Below are positions 1-11,627 of a stretch of 64,000 nt of DNA, piece after piece. Position 1 is the first letter of the stretch, and each line of letters begins with the position of its first letter. A program made the position numbers and the translations under genes. Below the pieces are notes generated by a model. That model made no database searches, had not been told where the DNA came from, and saw only the letters and a list, made by a program, of their open reading frames with translations. The stretch comes from Dipteris shenzhenensis (Eukaryota > Polypodiophyta > Polypodiopsida > Gleicheniales). The DNA is taken from the NCBI GenBank assembly GCA_047967505.1, contig CM106540.1; one strand, written 5' to 3'.

Positions 1-2464
1 AGCGAGTATGCTTGGAGTTGGCTAGATGACCTATTGGATGAACTCAAGGGTGCTCAATTTTTCACTAAGATCGATTCGAGGTCCGGCTATCATCAGATTA
101 GAATGAAAGCTGGGATGAGCACAAGACAACCTTTCACACAGAGAGGGGACTGTATGAGTTCAAGGTGATGCCTTTTGGATTGACCAATGCACTTGCTACC
201 TTCCAGGCACTCACGAACAAGATTTTGCAGCCTCTCCTTTTCAAATATGTGCTGGTATTTTTTGATGACATCCTCATTTACAGCAAGGATAAGCAGGAGC
301 ACATCAGACATGTCAAGCAAGTGTTGGAAATTTTGAGGTTGCATCAGCTTTATGCTAAAGCCAGCAAATGCACTTTTATGGCAGAAGAGGTTGACTATCT
401 TGGTCACATTGTGAGCAAGGATGGCATTCGAGTGGATCTGCAAAGGTGAAATGCATGAGGATTGGCCGCAGCCACGCAACCCTACTCAGTTGAGGGGATT
501 TCTAGGTCTTGCTTCCTTGTATAGGCGCTTTATTCGCAAGTTTGCCAAGAGGACAGCCCCTCTGACATACCTTTTGAAGAAGGATGCTTTTATGTGGTCT
601 ACAGATGCTCATCTCAGCTTTGAAGACCTGAAATTCGCCCTCACTCATGCTCCTGTGTTCATATGCCCTGATTTTTCACGTACTTTCATTGTGGAGGCAG
701 ATGCCAGTGGCAAAGGATTAGGGGCTGTGCTAAGGCAGGAACACGGGGTAATTGCTTTTGAAAGCAGGAAATTGGATGCCCATGTGTATGATCAGGAGAT
801 GTTGGCTATCCTCCATGCTTTCGAAAAATGGCACCACTACCTGTACGGTGGCAAAATCAAGGTTAAGACAGATCATAGGACACTCAGGTATTTCCTTACG
901 CAGCCCAACTTGTCAATGAAGCAGAAGAGGTGGCTGGCTAAGGTTCAGTCTTATGATTTCGCCGTTGAGTACAGGAAAGGGAAAGAAAACGTGGTTGCAG
1001 ATGCCTTATCCTGTATGTGGGCTCACAATTTGTCTGCCATTTCTACTATCTACCACAGGAGTGGATTCATGGTATTCAGGAAGAATACATGCAGGAATTT
1101 AAGGCAGCTCCCATATTTGTGGAGTTACAGAGGCCATCGAGCTAGGGGCATGTTGAATTTAAGCTGCATAATAGGTTGTTGTGGTGCAAGGATAGAATTT
1201 ATTTGGTGCCAGATTCAAAGTATCGACTGCTGGTCTTACAGGAAATGCACTCATCTCCTATGGCAGGACATGCGGGTATTACTAAGACATATGAAAAGGT
1301 CAAACAGAGCTTTATCTGGGATGGCTTGTGGCGGGATGCCTTGCCAATAGAATGAAGTGGACAGCCGGTTAATCACGGGTCTCTTGCAGCCATTACCTAT
1401 TCCAGAAGGCAAATGGACTCACATTGCTATGGATTTCATCACAGTGGTTCCTTTCAGAGGGCAGGATTGGGATAGCATTTTTGTGGTGGTTGACAGAATG
1501 ACAAAGCAGGCCCATTTCGTACCCACTAAGACCCGTTATTCAGCATCATAGGTTGCTTGACAGTTCATCGAGCATGTTTTTAAGCATCATGGCTTCCCTC
1601 GGGAGATTGTCAGCGACAGAGATGCAAAATTTATGGGTCACTTTTGGCAGGAGTTATTTACAGCAGTGGGTACTTCTCTTACACCTAGCATTGCTTACCA
1701 CCCTGAGACGGATGGACAGTGAGAAAGGGTGAACAAATGGTTGGAGGAGTATTTGAGGCATTTCTGTCATGACACACAGAAGTCTTGGGATAAGTGGTTG
1801 GCACTTGCTGAATTTTGTTACAATAGTCCCAAGCACATCTCTATTGGCATGAGCCCGTTCGAGGCTATGTATGGATGCACAGTGGGTATGCCATCTTTAG
1901 TTGCAAACATGGCTGTGAGAAATCAGCAAGCAAGAAATGACTTGGAGAGTATGGATGCCCTTTTGCAATTGGCTAAAAAGAATATGCAGGATGCCCAAGC
2001 CAAGCAGAAGAAGTATGCGGACGAACACAGGAGGTATCTGTCTTTTGAAGAAGGGGATTATGCACTTACGCCTCCATAAGAACCGTTATGCCTCGCTGAA
2101 AGGTAACACCAACACAAAGCTTGCTCACAGGTATTACGGTCCCTACAGGATCATCTGCAAAGTTAGCGAGGTGGTGTATGAGTTGGAGCTACCCAGGACC
2201 TCCAAGATTCATAATGTTTTCCATGTGTCCTTGCCGAAGCCACATGTCGGACATCATGTCCAAGTCCTTCGTGAGCTACCACCTATGGATGAGGAGGGCC
2301 ACATACTCTATGTTGCGGAGCGCATCATGGGTTTCAAGGATCACGTACTCCGAAGCAAAGTCTACAACGAGTATCTTATCAAGTGGTAGTGGCTTCTTGA
2401 GGATGAGAACTCATGGCAACCAAAGAGCATTGTCCAGGACAACCCCTATCTCCTACCGGGCTGA
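1..2464 (+). pseudogene. Ty3/gypsy chromovirus pol, copy A1 (decayed, 5' cut by window)
   Basis: Pol polyprotein remnant that once copied and integrated an LTR retrotransposon. In order: reverse transcriptase with the catalytic FFDD motif (about 258-272), RNase H (VEADASGKGLGAVL, 690-1010), integrase core (AMDFI near 1425, SDRDAKF near 1612, the GQxERVN glutamate region near 1720), and a C-terminal chromodomain (EYLIKW near 2370) that marks it as a chromovirus. It is broken by a frameshift near 421-449, a damaged RNase H-integrase linker (1030-1350), stops at 1549-1551, 1558-1560 and 1720-1722, a frameshift near 2070, and a stop replacing Arg in the chromodomain (2386-2388). Gag and protease lie outside the window. 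It is close to the next copy at 2838-5589 and cannot be functional. Confidence 0.93.
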
Positions 2465-2504
2465 TTATTATTTTGCTGTTTGCTGCACCTATTTAACAGC
2501 CCGC

Positions 2505-2828
2505 ATATAAAGTGGGAAATAGGAGGAAATTAGGTGGGAAAAAAGAAGGGAAATTGGTGGTAAGATAGGAGAAAAAAGGGGGACTATATAAGTCAGCCCC
2601 TAATGATTTGTATGGTACTTTTTGATGTGACATCTAATCCTATCTACTCTCCTTCCTCCAACCTGCCTACGCTCACCTACTCTCTCTCTTTCTCTTCCCT
2701 ACTCCCTCTCAATCTCTCCCTCTCTTTCCTACCTCATCCTCTCTCTCCTACCCCTTCTCCCCTTATCTTTCTCCCCTTCTGCTAGTCTATCCCCCTTCTC
2801 CAAATGTGCCCCTACCCCCTTTTCTACA
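2505..2828 (+). repeat. LTR of chromovirus family A, shared by copies A1 and A2
   Basis: Sequence between the pol stop of A1 and the pol of A2. It contains a TATA-like box (ACTATATAAGTC near 2583), the family-specific stretch TTTTTGATGTGACATCTAAT near 2620, and a long CT-rich tail. The same order recurs at 5669-5888, 27033-27356 and 29252-29569, which defines it as the family LTR. The left edge is approximate; the right edge is judged from alignment with 27356, where the initiator tRNA-Met primer site follows. Confidence 0.8.
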
Positions 2829-2837
2829 TTGCTGATG

Positions 2838-5589
2838 TATTTGTTGATATGCCATCCCAATTGCCTCCCAAGAGGGATATGGATCATGCCATTGTTCTAG
2901 AGCTTGGCAATAAGCTCATAAACAAAGCCCCATATCGTCTCTCTAAGGTTGAGCAGGAGAAAGTGGTAGTACAGGTGTGGGAATTGCTTGAGAAGAACTT
3001 CATCTCTCATAGCACTTCTCCTTTTGCCTCTCCGGTGCTTCTGGTGAAGAAGAGGAATGGATCATACCGCATGTGCATTAATTACAGGGATCTAAATAAG
3101 GCCACTATCAAGAACACGTTTCCAATCCCTAGGATAGATGACCTGTTGGATGAACTCAAGGGTGCTCAGTTTTTCACAAAGATAGATTTGAGGTCTGGTT
3201 ACCATCAAATCAGGGTAAAAGAAGGAGATGAGCACAAGACCGCCTTTCGCACAGAACGGGGCTTGTATGAATTCAAGGTGATGCCTTTCAGATTGACTAC
3301 TGTACCGGCCACCTTTCAAGCACTAATGAACAAGATATTACAGCCACTTCTTTTCAGATGCACGCTGGTTTTCTTTGACAATATCCTCATTTACAGCAAG
3401 GATAGACAAGAGCACATTAAGCATGTGAAGCAAGTGCTGGAAATTTTGAGGATGTATCAGCTTTATGCAAAGGCCAGCAAATGCACTTTTATGGTAAAGG
3501 AGGTTGAGTACCTGGGGCATATTGTGAGTAGATGTGGCATTTGGGTGGATCCTGCAAAAGTGAAATGCATCAAAGATTGGCCACAGCCACAAAATCCCAC
3601 CTAGTTGAGGGGATTTTAAGGTCTTGCTTCCTTCTACAGGCGCTTTATTCGCAAATTTGCCAAGAGGGCAGCTCCTCTTTCTGACCTCTTGAAGAAGGAT
3701 GGTTTTGGGTGGTCAAAGGAAGCACAATGCAGCTTTGAAGGCCTGAAATTTGCTTTCACTCATGTGCTTGCCTTGGTATGCCTTGAGTTTTCACGTCCTT
3801 TCATTGTGGAGGCAGATGCTAGTGGCAAAGGATTGGGGGCTGTTCTGAGGCAGGAACATGGGATAATAGTCTTTGAAAGCAAGAAGTTTGATGCTAGAGA
3901 ACTAAATTTCCATGTTTATGATTAGGAGATGCTGGCTATCTTGCATACTTTGAAGAAATGGCACCACTATCTGTATGGAAGTAAAATTAAGGTGAAGATA
4001 GATCATAGGACACTCAGATTCTTCCTCACCCAGCCAAATTTGTCATATAATCAGAAGAGGTGGTTGGTTGCAGTAGAAAAGAGAAGGAAAATGTAGTTGC
4101 AGGTGCCTTGTCTAGGATGTGGGCTTGCAATTTGTCTGCTATCTCTACCATATATCAGGAGTGGATTCATGGCATTCAGGAAGAGTACATGCATAATTCT
4201 AAAGTAGCTCCCAAATTTTCAGATTTGCAGAAGCCTTCTAGTCAAGGTCATCTAGATTTCAAATTGCATAATGGGCTGTTGTGGTGCCAAGACATGATTT
4301 ATTTAGTGCCAGACTCAAAATACCGCCAGCTGGTTTTGCACGAAATGCACTTCTCTCCCATGGCTGGACATGCATGTATCACTATAACATATGAAAGAAT
4401 CAAACAGAGCTTTACCTGGGAAGGCATGTGGAGAGATGTGGTTAAATATGTGACTGAATGCTTGCCTTGCCAACATAATAAAGTGGACAGCAAGTTACCC
4501 GCATGCCTCTTGCCATTTCCCATTCCAGAGGGCAAATGGACTCACATAGCAATGGATTTCATCACAGGATTGCCTTCTACAGAGAGGGGATGAGACAATA
4601 TCTTTGTTGTGGTGGATAGAATGACAAAACAGGCCCATTTCATACCCGCTAAGACCCGGTATTCAGCATCGCAGGTTGCTTGGCAATTCATTGAATATGT
4701 CTTTAAGCATCATGGTATCCCTCAGGAAATTGTCAATGACATAGATGCAAAGTTTATGGGTAACTTCTGGTAGGAGATATTTACAGCAGTGGGTACTTTG
4801 CTCACACCTAGCACTGCTTACCATCCTGAGACTGATGGACAGTCAGAAAGAGTGAACAAATGGGTGGAGGAATATTTGAGGCATTTTTGTCATGATACTT
4901 ATAAGTCTTGGGATAAGTGGTTGTCACTTGCAGAATTTTGCTACAATAGTACCAAGCATCTCTCCATTGGCATGAGCCCGTTTGAGGCAATTTACGGATG
5001 CAAGGTCGGGATGCCTTCTTCAATTGGTGACATGGCTGTGAAAAATCAGCAAGCACGGAATGACTTGGAGAGGATGGATGCCTTTCTGCAGTTGGCAAAA
5101 AGGAATATGCAGGATGCCCAAGCCAAGCAGAAGAAATATGTAGATGAACGCATGAGATATTTGTCTTTCAAAGAGGGAGATTATGTGCAGTTGCGTCTCC
5201 ATAAGAACCGTTATGCCCCACTGAAAGGTAATACCAACACAAAGCTTGCTCATAGGTATTACGGTCCCTACAGGATCATCTGCAAGGTTGGAGAGGTAGC
5301 ATATCAGTTGGAGCTACCGAGTACCTCCAAGATCCATGATGTTTTCCATGTATCTTTGCTGAAACCACATGTTGGACAGCATGTCCATGTTCTTTTAGAG
5401 TCGCCACCTATGGATGAAGAGGGCCACATCCTCTATGTCCCGGAGCGCATCGTGGGTTTTAGAGACCGTGTACTCTGGAACAAGGCCTACGTAGAGTATC
5501 TTATCAAGTGGCGGGGACTCCTTGAGGATGAAAATTCATGGCAGTCAGAAAGCATTGTCCAGGACCACCCCTATCTCCTACCGGATTGA
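2838..5589 (+). pseudogene. Ty3/gypsy chromovirus pol, copy A2 (gag-less, decayed)
   Basis: Second pol of family A, beginning just after the LTR with no gag, protease or normal primer site, so the 5' half has been deleted. Reverse transcriptase spans about 2860-3600, RNase H 3690-4120, the HHCC zinc region and integrase core 4300-5050, and the chromodomain ends at 5589 (EYLIKWRGLLEDENSW). The catalytic FFDD motif reads FFDN near 3376, which removes the second metal-binding aspartate. Stops lie at 3602-3604, 3617-3619, 3923-3925, 4591-4593 and near 4771, and there is a deletion/frameshift near 4055. Most stops replace Gln (CAG to TAG) or Trp (TGG to TGA). The integrase C-terminus and chromodomain (4789-5589) remain open for 266 codons. 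Confidence 0.93.
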
Positions 5590-5668
5590 TTAGTAGTTGC
5601 TGTTTGCTGCACTTTTGGACAGCCATGCTGTGAAATTTTGAGGGCAAAATTCTATGGGAATGGATGGC

Positions 5669-5842
5669 TATAATGAAGGGGGAAAAGGGGCCAAGTTAGA
5701 GGTCCTTTAGGTGGAAAAGGTGGAGAGACTATATAAGTCTCCATCCACTCCCTACTATGTACTTTTTGATGTGACATCTAATCCTATCTACTACCTCCTC
5801 CTTCCTCCTACGTGCTGCCTACTCTCTCTCTCTCTCTCCCAA

Positions 5843-5888
<46 letters not shown>
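5669..5888 (+). repeat. 3' LTR of copy A2, left part (interrupted by LINE B)
   Basis: Starts after a purine-rich tract (GGGAATGGATGGC) and aligns with the family A LTR: TATA-like box at about 5727, TTTTTGATGTGACATCTAAT near 5763, then the CT-rich tail. The LTR stops in a CT microsatellite at 5888, where LINE sequence begins, and resumes near 8376. Confidence 0.8.
5845..5888. repeat. (CT)n microsatellite at LINE insertion point
   Basis: An almost pure run of about 20 CT dinucleotides inside the family A LTR. The LINE coding sequence begins directly after it, so this is the probable insertion site. Because the target is repetitive, the target duplication cannot be defined exactly. Confidence 0.9.
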
Positions 5889-5889
<1 letters not shown>

Positions 5890-8239
5890 AGCCAAGTCAG
5901 TTTTGGGGTACAAAAAGAGCAATAAAGAATGCAAGAAAGGGCTACCATACAATGTTTGGTTTGATGCTGAGTGCAAGGCAGCTAGGAATGCACTAAAGGG
6001 GATCCCAATGGGGGATGAGAAAAGAGCAGCTGAGAAACAGCTCCATGCACTTACACGTAAAAAAAGACGTGCACATATTGTGAACAAGGAATGGACTGAT
6101 GCAATTGATTTTATCAAGCATCCTAGAAGAGCATGGAAAGGAATTAAACAAAGGTCAAATGACATTATGGGAGATTTTACAGAAACACAGATGCTGGAAT
6201 ATGCTCAACAGCTCTACACACATCCCAAGGCTCGGCCCATGGTGAGCATACCTCTCAGCAGTAATACTCAGGGTCTTTTCTCATTGAAAGATGTACAAGA
6301 TGGCCTCAAGAAAATGGTAAATGGAAAGGCAGCAGACACTCTACACCTAGTGGCTGAACTCATTAAGTGGACCAATGAGCACACGCAAAGGCACATAGCA
6401 ATGGCACTAAATCAGGCTTTGATGAATGATTTCCCAACAGAATGGCAAGAGAATTGGATCAAACCAATCTACAAAGGGGGTGACTGCAATCAATTAACAA
6501 ATTACAGAACAATTATGGTATGTTCCACTCTAGCCAAACTATATAGCACAATAGTAGAGGCAAAATTGAGTGCTTGGGCAGAGAAAGAAAATAAAAGAGC
6601 AATGGGACAAGCTGGTTTCAGACCAAAACACTGTACAGTGGATCACCTAGTCACTCTTCGAGTTTTGATGGAGGAAAGCCGCCTCAAGGGGAAGCCACTC
6701 TTCTGTTGTTTCATTGACTTTAAGAAGGCATTTGATACAGTGCCTAGGGATGTGCTATGGGAGAGAATGGAATGCATAGGGGTGCCCGAGGAAATAAGGT
6801 TTGCCGTCTTTAGACTTTATGAGAAAGTAAAATGTCAACTAAAATGTAAGGATGGGATGTCACAAGAGTTCTATAGTAATATGGGGGTAAAACAAGGATG
6901 TCCGCTCTCACCCACTTTGTTCGGCCTATGCATTGATAGACTTGAGGAGTTGGTGAATGAAGAAGCATGTAAAGATGAGTTATACAGCCCTCATCTAGCA
7001 GGTCTCGTGATTTGGTTGCTTCTTTACGCAGATGATGTGGTTGTTTTCACTGATAGTGAAAGTAAGATGCAAAAAATGATGGATATCTTCAGCATATTTT
7101 GTGCAGAGAGTGGGATGGCTATTAATGTCAACAAAACTAAACTCATGATAGTCAAGACTATACAGCCAAGCAGCGCCCTCCAAATCTTATATAAAGGACA
7201 ACTTATTGAGACAGTGCACTCATTCAAATACTTGGGTATTGAAATCCCTGCCAATAATAGATGGAACAGCTGTGTGCAACGGAGACTTGATGCAGGATGG
7301 GCAAAATACTTCCAATTTGAAAATGAGTGCAACAATAGCAATACGAGAAGGTGGCAAGTACGAAATATGATCTTTGGGGCATATGTGATACAGACAGTAC
7401 TCTACGGAGTAGAGGTATGGGGTGGGAGTATATCTCCATCAACGTGGAATGAGATAGAGAAAATGCAAAAGTCTTTCATTAGGAGGCACCTGGGCATCAA
7501 GGCTACTACACCATACTCTTTGTTACTCCTAGAGACAGGATGTATACCCATAGAGCTACATGCTCTGAAGAGAGTACTCAGATACATCACAAAGGTCAAG
7601 TGCATGGATAATGAAAGGCTACCAAAGAGAGCATGGAATGAAAGTCAGAAGCTTCAAAAGACAAACAAGGGCAAGATTTTGACATCCGGATGGGCACAGG
7701 ACCTAAAAAAATGGTTCAAGAAGTGGGAAGTAGAAGAGTATTTAAACTACTCTTCAGAGGAGATTGATGAAGAGGCTTTTCATTATGACCTGCTGAATGC
7801 ACTACACAGGAAATGGCAAACAGCAGAAAACAAAGATAAATTTGAGTACTATCGCACATATATCAACCCCGAATATTGGTCAATTTATATAGGAAGGGAG
7901 ACAACAACGCAGAAGTACATATGTACACCTATAGCAGTGCATAAACGGAGGGCTTTAGCCTCACTTCGCACCCGATCACACCAGCTGCAAATAGAAACAG
8001 GGGGATGGAAAAAGATGCCAAGGGAGAGTAGAATATGCCAACTATGTGATCAAGGTATGGTTGAAACAGAAGAACACATGGTAATGATATGCCCTCACTA
8101 TGCACACATTAGGGAAGAGTTCAATCACCTCCTTGAGGGACATAACAAACTGGCTGATTTGCTGCATAAAGGGTCACCTTCAGCTTTAGGAACATTTGTG
8201 TATAAGCTCTTCAAGCATAGGAATCCACCTGAATCCTAG
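5888..8239 (+). CDS. LINE B ORF2 3' part: reverse transcriptase plus zinc motif, uninterrupted
   Basis: Reverse transcriptase of a non-LTR retrotransposon, which copies element RNA at a nicked chromosomal target. About 780 codons without a stop: an N-terminal segment normally following the endonuclease (YNVWFDAECKAARNA), RT blocks with FIDFKKAFDTV (near 6709), GVKQGCPLSPTLFG (near 6886) and catalytic YADD (7025-7036), a thumb/connector, and a C-terminal CCHC-like motif (CQLCDQ...H...C, about 8035-8092). The apurinic endonuclease is missing, so the copy is 5'-truncated. The frame stays open upstream to an ATG at 5711, but that part is LTR and CT repeat, so it is not native. The motifs differ from the L1-type LINEs elsewhere here (KAYDRVDW); from memory they resemble RTE/I-like lineages, but the clade is not settled. 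Confidence 0.9.
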
Positions 8240-8375
8240 AAGGTGGTTTCTCTTTCCACCCTCCCATCTTCGGGAGGAGCTTTCATGTACTTGTGATATT
8301 GTATTGCTCAGGTCCCATAGGCCGGTTTTGGTCTTCAGAGGACGATAATATATTCTTCTTCTTCTTCTTCTTCTC
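8240..8375 (+). mobile_element. LINE B 3' UTR and (TTC)n tail
   Basis: Short non-coding stretch after the RT stop, ending in about seven TTC units at 8353-8375. A simple-repeat tail in place of poly(A) is known for several non-LTR clades. LTR sequence of copy A2 resumes directly after it. Confidence 0.7.
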
Positions 8376-8487
8376 TCCCTCTACCCCTTTCCTCTCCCTC
8401 TTCCCCCCTCTCTCCCTCTCTCTCTCTCTCCCTTCTGCTCCTCTATCCCCCTTTCTCCAAATTTGTCCCTACCCCTTTTCTACACCA
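8376..8487 (+). repeat. 3' LTR of copy A2, right part
   Basis: CT-rich sequence ending TCCAAATTTGTCCCTACCCC then TTTTCTACACCA, which aligns with the end of the family A LTR at 2790-2828. Together with 5669-5888 it restores one LTR split by LINE B. The exact right edge is uncertain by a few bases. Confidence 0.75.
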
Positions 8488-9444
8488 TTGAATTGCTTAT
8501 CTTCTCACACCGTGGTTGTTGTATTCATGGCATCTTCATCCCTATCATTTCTCCTCTCTTCTCTCCTCTCTCCTCTGAGAAGTTCTCAGGGAATGGATTC
8601 CCCACAAAGAAAAGACTTTGGGAGATCGTCTCAGGTGATCTTCACCTAATGATGTCCGCAAGCCAAAGGGATATTCGGCAACAAGATTACCAAAACCAAT
8701 TCAAAGTTTCTTTAAGCTTGACACTCTGATTCCAAAGAAGATAGAGAAGAAGCTGTGCGATAACGACAGCTTTCAAGAGACATCTTATACAAAGAAAGAG
8801 GTGGTCTGAGGGGAGCCGCTCGCAACCTGCGCTGATCATAGAGAATAGAGGCCACATCATCTAACTTCAAGGACTTAGGAAAAAAGCCATCTCATTTTTC
8901 CTAAAGGACCCTAACTCTTCCAAGGACTTGAATGCCACCTCATTTTTCCTAAAGGATTCTAACTCTTCCAACCTTCTTAGCCTCTAAATTCAAAGAAGAA
9001 GATCGAAGATCAAAGATTGAAGCGAGGAGTTCGACATAGAAGAAAGCAAAAACCGCGGGATTGAAAGTGAAGATTGTGAATCAAAGAAAGCGAGAAGACA
9101 AATCCAAGGCCATTGAATAAATCCTAGGGAAGTGGCAATAATATTTTTCTCTCGATAAAGCTTTTTGCTTTATAAAATTTGAAAAATTCTCATTTTTAAA
9201 TTGACGAGTCTAGAAAGAGATGAATTGATCAGGGAGAGAGAGGAAAGAGCTAGAAAGGAAAAGACGGTTATGGAAGAGGAAATACATAAAGAAGCACATA
9301 ACGAAACTCAAGAGGATAACGTGGAAATGAAAGACAGAGATTACGGTGATTATGTCATCAAACTTAAAACTCCCGCAAGACAGCGAATAAAGGATGGAGA
9401 GCTTTCACTATGGACTCCATGTCAGTCCAAAGTTAGTGATCCAA
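8488..9444. other. Unassigned stretch
   Basis: No family could be recognised. It has short open frames only; the most notable, at 9201-9482 plus, encodes a highly charged Glu/Arg/Lys-rich peptide, but its 3' end overlaps the hAT remnant and it has no supporting context. Two near-identical phrases (CATTTTTCCTAAAGGA) occur near 8893 and 8942. It may be the flank of gypsy #3 or another decayed element. Confidence 0.4.
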
Positions 9445-10755
9445 TCACATCCTCTGTACTGTCATGCTCTCTGACCTGGTAGAATCAGGCCACTCTAACC
9501 ACATCCGAGACACCACTGTTTGTCGAAGAGCTGCATGCACTGCAAGAAGGCGCTCCAAAACAATATGCATGTATGCAAAGCGTGTCTTCGATGGCTGGAC
9601 AATTTCCAAGTTGCTATGCTCCGTGAATATGGCCAAGGCCTTGGGCTTCTTCTTAAAGAAGGCTGCAATGGTACTAGCAGTCTGCATCACACTAGCAATC
9701 CAAGGGAGCCGATCGATGTCCTCCATGAGAAGGTCTAGGCAGTGTGAAGCACAAGGAGTCCATACAATGGAAGGAAACTCTGCCTCCACAAGCTCTCCCA
9801 TCCTCACACAATTACTTGCATTGTCTGTAACAACTTGGACCACATTCTCAGGCCCTATCTCGATGATAGCTGCTCGGATATGCTGAAAAATGACTTCACT
9901 TGTAGTGCTAGCACCTCCTCGACCTGTATCAACAGCTTTCAGAAAATAGGTACCAAGGCATGAGGATACCAATATATTAATGATGCCCCTCCTCCTAACA
10001 TCACTCCATCCATCAGACAGAATGCTACAACCAAATTTCTTCCATCCCTCCTTGATAGGATCAAGAGCTTTGTTAATTCTGCCTATCTCCTCCTCCAACA
10101 TAGATGTCCTCATGGCACCATATGTCACACTTGTCCATGTATCTATAGCTCCCACAGCTGCCACTGCCTTGATCATCCTCTTCCACTGTGGTGTTTGTAG
10201 GACATTGAAAGCAAAATTGCATTCAATCACAGTCCTCCCAATTTCAATATCTACCAAACGCTGCCGCTCTTTTTGCCAAGACTGTGTGGACAATGCACCT
10301 GATAAAGTCCCCTGGTTCTTTTTCGAAGTAGCCATAGTGGTGGATGGTGGTGAGGATGTAGCAAAAGCAATGCCCTCTTTCCTAGCCCTCTTCTCTGCAT
10401 GAGACGAACCAATAGCACTAGAGTCACTATCCATAGCATCATCAAGGTTGATAGTGTGAGACTCAGGCCCCAACAAATCCTCATCTTGCAAGGCAGCAGG
10501 CATGGTACTAGGTCCACCACAAAGTTTTGGATGATCTCTGATAACTTTCTGCGCAATCTCAAAAGGAACAGAAGTACATCCACCAATTCCCCTACCACCA
10601 AGTCCAGACACATGGAGAATAAGACGTGTCGCTGAGCTCACAAAAGGCTCGCCACAATAATTGCACTTCCACTCTTTGTTTCTTGACCCCGTTGCCACAG
10701 CGGGGTTAATCATAGTGGTATGGATCCCCCAAAGTGGATTTGGAGGTTTAGGCAT
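9445..10755 (-). pseudogene. hAT transposase remnant (BED-like finger + DUF659), hAT-1
   Basis: N-terminal two thirds of a hAT-family cut-and-paste transposase. From the ATG at 10755: a BED-like zinc finger (CNYC near residue 31), a low-complexity linker, then a DUF659-type region with the conserved DGWSD (first catalytic Asp), VTDNASN (second Asp) and WTPCASHCLDLL motifs. It ends at 9445, just after the ...TRFAYMHIVLERLL region, and lacks the C-terminal hAT dimerisation domain and third catalytic residue. Length is 436 residues against 752 predicted for the second hAT copy (44295-46856), so it is truncated and inactive. The reading frame itself is open, which suggests recent truncation or selection for a partial product; the former is more likely. 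Confidence 0.88.
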
Positions 10756-10762
10756 GGTAAAT

Positions 10763-10838
10763 CTCTGCTGCTGTGCTGTAATTCTCTGTTGCTATGCTGT
10801 AATTCTCTGCTGCTATGCTGTAATTCTCTGCTGCTATG
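10763..10838. repeat. 21-bp tandem repeat upstream of hAT-1 start
   Basis: Three and a half copies of a 21-bp unit (TGCTGTAATTCTCTGCTGCTA and variants) lie directly upstream of the hAT-1 ATG, in what would be its 5' leader. Confidence 0.85.
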
Positions 10839-11369
10839 ACCTGCGACCTGTCATGTTGGCATGCACACGAGCATAATTCAATATAAATTTTGGGAGAAGT
10901 AGAACAAGCAAGTAAACTGCAATCTATAGACTAATTGTGTTGAGAAATGCACATGCCAAGCAAGCTGCAATAGAAGCTTCAAGGCTCAAGCATTAAGCAG
11001 TAACAAGTCTCATGCATAAGGCATAAGCAATGCTAGTATGGTGCTATGCAGCCCTAAGGAGGCCAAATTAATTAGGGCTTTCAGCCCATACTTTGCCCCC
11101 TTTAAATTTACTGTTATACTAGCAGGCTCTTATATGAAACAAGCCCAGAAGGGGGCCAACTTTCTTAGGGCTTTCAGGAATCAGCCCATAATTGCCCCAA
11201 TTTTTTGGGAAAGGAGAAAGCAAGATGCAGAGTGGAGCCTTCAAGGCCTTCAAAAACAGCACTATATAACGAGATAAAAGAAGCAAACGATGCACAACGT
11301 GAACCTGAAGGCAGGCTGAGCTCCAACGTTGATGCTCGTCACCCAAACCAGCAGCAGGTGCCAAGATTG

Positions 11370-11545
11370 AACATACGGTAAATCCGTACAGGATACGGCA
11401 AGCCCGTACAATGTACGGCGAATCCGTACAGGGTACGGCGAATCCTGTACGGTAGGTCCGTACAATGTACGGCGAATCTTCAGCAGCTGTGCGGGAGAGG
11501 CAAAAAAGCGTACGGGGCACCGTGGTACGGATGGCATGTACGGAG
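11370..11545. repeat. GTACGG/CCGTAC motif cluster, candidate hAT subterminal repeats
   Basis: More than ten copies of GTACGG or its complement CCGTAC in both orientations, many spaced as CCGTACAxxGTACGGCGAATC. Arrays of short inverted motifs near element ends are typical transposase-binding regions in hAT elements, and this lies between the hAT-1 start and its likely outer end. Function is inferred. Confidence 0.6.
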
Positions 11546-11627
11546 TCCAGATGCGAAACGAAAGTGCTATTTGCAAAGTCTAAGGTTCCAAAACGTAGGG
11601 ATTTTACAATTTATAAAAAATTTAGAG

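Noticed and set aside
9464-10402. Two 140-codon plus-strand ORFs (9464-9886 and 9980-10402)
   Set aside because: Both are shadows of the hAT-1 transposase on the other strand.
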